This document shows positions 63,206 to 64,000 of a stretch of DNA of 64,000 nucleotides, in pieces. The translations under genes and the position numbers were made by a program. The stretch is from an uncultured Clostridia bacterium. GTDB taxonomy: Bacteria; Bacillota; Clostridia; UMGS1810. Under the pieces are notes generated by a model. That model was given only the letters and a program-made list of their open reading frames with translations, was not told where the DNA came from and made no database searches. Within the stretch, counting starts at the first letter, position 1. Each line of letters begins with the position of its first letter. Location: assembly GCA_934500875.1 (NCBI GenBank), contig CAKSTL010000004.1:124001-188000 (forward strand), given 5' to 3'.

Positions 63206-64000
63206 TTACTGTAATATTGTAAGGTCGTTTATAACGTCCGCAATGGTATCGCCAAGGTATTTTGCGCAGCACAGTGCCTCATCGAGCGTATTGCCGTTTG
63301 TGCCTACTTCAATAAGCACCGAACCCCTCGTTGCGTGAAGATTAAACCTTTCCCTGCGTATATTGACAGGACGTGCAAGCCCGGGATAACATCTCTCCAG
63401 CCTGTCCTGTATCTGCATTGCAAACCTTAAATTATCCTCCCAGTTGTCAAACCAAAGCCCCATAGAGTTTGTGCCGCACACAAGCATTGCCTGTGCTGCC
63501 GTTTCGCCGTTGATATCCGCAGTAAACTTAACCTTGTTTTCGCTGTCGCCGAGTGCATCCCTGTGGACGTCGAAAACTATCTGGATTGACGGATGCTCTT
63601 TTAAATTTCTCTCGATTGTTTCAAGCGACTTTTTATATGAGTGGGTATATGACGGATAATCGTGAACGGTTTTGTCGTGTATAACCGAAATTCCCTTGTT
63701 TTCAAGCATTTCGGCAAGTTTATCCCCCACCCTTATAACATTGTAATTTGCGTCCTGCGTGCGGTCTGTATCGCTCGTTTCATATTCGCCGTTCGACTCA
63801 TACGATTCGGAGGAATGGGTGTGCATTATAAGCACCAGCGGCTGACCGTCCGTTTTTTTAAAAGACGGCTTTTCACTTAAAAGGCTCTGGGTGTCAATTT
63901 TATAATCGGTTTCATTTTTAATCTGCAAATTTTTCGATACAACCTGCGATTCGGTAATTTTTTTCGTCTGCGCCTCCTTTTGCGGCTCAGACGGCGGCGG
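63206..64000 (-). CDS. spoIIP: Stage II sporulation protein P, 3' part (5' end outside window)
   Basis: The frame is open to the window edge at 64000, so the N-terminal membrane helix is missing. The visible part begins with a proline- and glutamine-rich linker (PPPSEPQKEAQTKK) and then the amidase/endopeptidase domain: LVLIMHTHSSESYE, TVHDYPSYTHSYKKS, FDVHRDALGD and RRERFNLHATRGSVLIEVGTNGNT (in part). The zinc-binding histidines and glutamate are visible. SpoIIP with SpoIID and SpoIIM degrades septal peptidoglycan during engulfment. A TTG at 63928 is internal. Confidence 0.93.
   Translation of the reverse strand, partial: PPPSEPQKEAQTKKITESQVVSKNLQIKNETDYKIDTQSLLSEKPSFKKTDGQPLVLIMHTHSSESYESNGEYETSDTDRTQDANYNVIRVGDKLAEMLENKGISVIHDKTVHDYPSYTHSYKKSLETIERNLKEHPSIQIVFDVHRDALGDSENKVKFTADINGETAAQAMLVCGTNSMGLWFDNWEDNLRFAMQIQDRLERCYPGLARPVNIRRERFNLHATRGSVLIEVGTNGNTLDEALCCAKYLGDTIADVINDLTILQ

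Noticed and set aside
1..64000. TRAP-binding leader with repeated (G/T)AG triplets
   Set aside because: I saw no run of about ten triplets with 2-3 base spacing in intergenic regions.
1..64000. Mobile elements, tRNA genes, CRISPR arrays, prophage
   Set aside because: No transposase, integrase, cloverleaf, direct-repeat array or phage gene was recognised; gene order and composition look uniform.

Overview
The window is a gene-dense piece of chromosome from a low-GC, endospore-forming anaerobe. The evidence is the spoIIA operon (spoIIAA-spoIIAB-sigF), SpoIIP, a candidate SpoVM, WhiA, the [FeFe]-hydrogenase maturase HydF, the HPr kinase HprK and S-layer-homology (SLH) surface proteins. Together these point to Bacillota, class Clostridia. 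Altronate/tagaturonate genes, a GH26-like secreted enzyme, a GH2 beta-galactosidase and NagA suggest a plant- or host-glycan degrader, perhaps a gut Oscillospirales/Monoglobales-type bacterium; that placement is inference. I see no tRNA, rRNA, CRISPR array, insertion sequence or phage module.

Layout. 1-7777 (+): end of hemZ, nucleoside kinase, topB, a 52-residue microprotein carrying the GGADGP motif, dgt-like HD hydrolase, feoA-feoB. 7801-16948 (-): nagA, GH2 enzyme, YitT-family membrane protein, an SLH/PstS-like fusion, uxaA-uxaB, with a divergent AraC regulator at 17085. 17961-27543 (-): GH26-like secreted protein, C_GCAxxG_C_C protein, ftsY, smc, hydF, D-Ala-D-Ala carboxypeptidase. 27706-31892: PAP2 phosphatase (+), argG (-), ruvCAB (+). 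32123-39802 (-): spoIIA operon, folC, valS, a 59-residue membrane protein, pgsA, pfkA, mtrB (TRAP). 39872-49015 (-): dnaE, whiA, yvcK, rapZ, murB, ROK glucokinase, hprK. 49182 (+): rpmB, convergent with comEC-holA, a 56-residue membrane peptide and the candidate spoVM. 53158-57549 (+): metallophosphoesterase, tig-clpP-clpX, DUF378 protein. 57637-64000 (-): SLH protein, tsaD, rimI, tsaC/Sua5, prfA and the 3' part of spoIIP.

How it fits together. Most genes are housekeeping: chromosome upkeep (smc, ftsY, ruvCAB, dnaE, holA, topB), protein quality control (tig-clpP-clpX), t6A tRNA modification (tsaC, tsaD) and carbon control (hprK, glucokinase, yvcK, rapZ, pfkA). Sporulation genes occur in three places. 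A near-consensus SigmaH promoter lies just before spoIIAA, so placed that its transcript should start inside the folC terminator hairpin.

The least explained items are the GGADGP microprotein, two further unlisted small membrane proteins, the 23-residue SpoVM candidate next to rpmB, an isolated TRAP gene, a tsaD gene without a standard start codon, and a cluster of 13-nt palindromes between argG and ruvC. I saw no large novel defence or mobile system.
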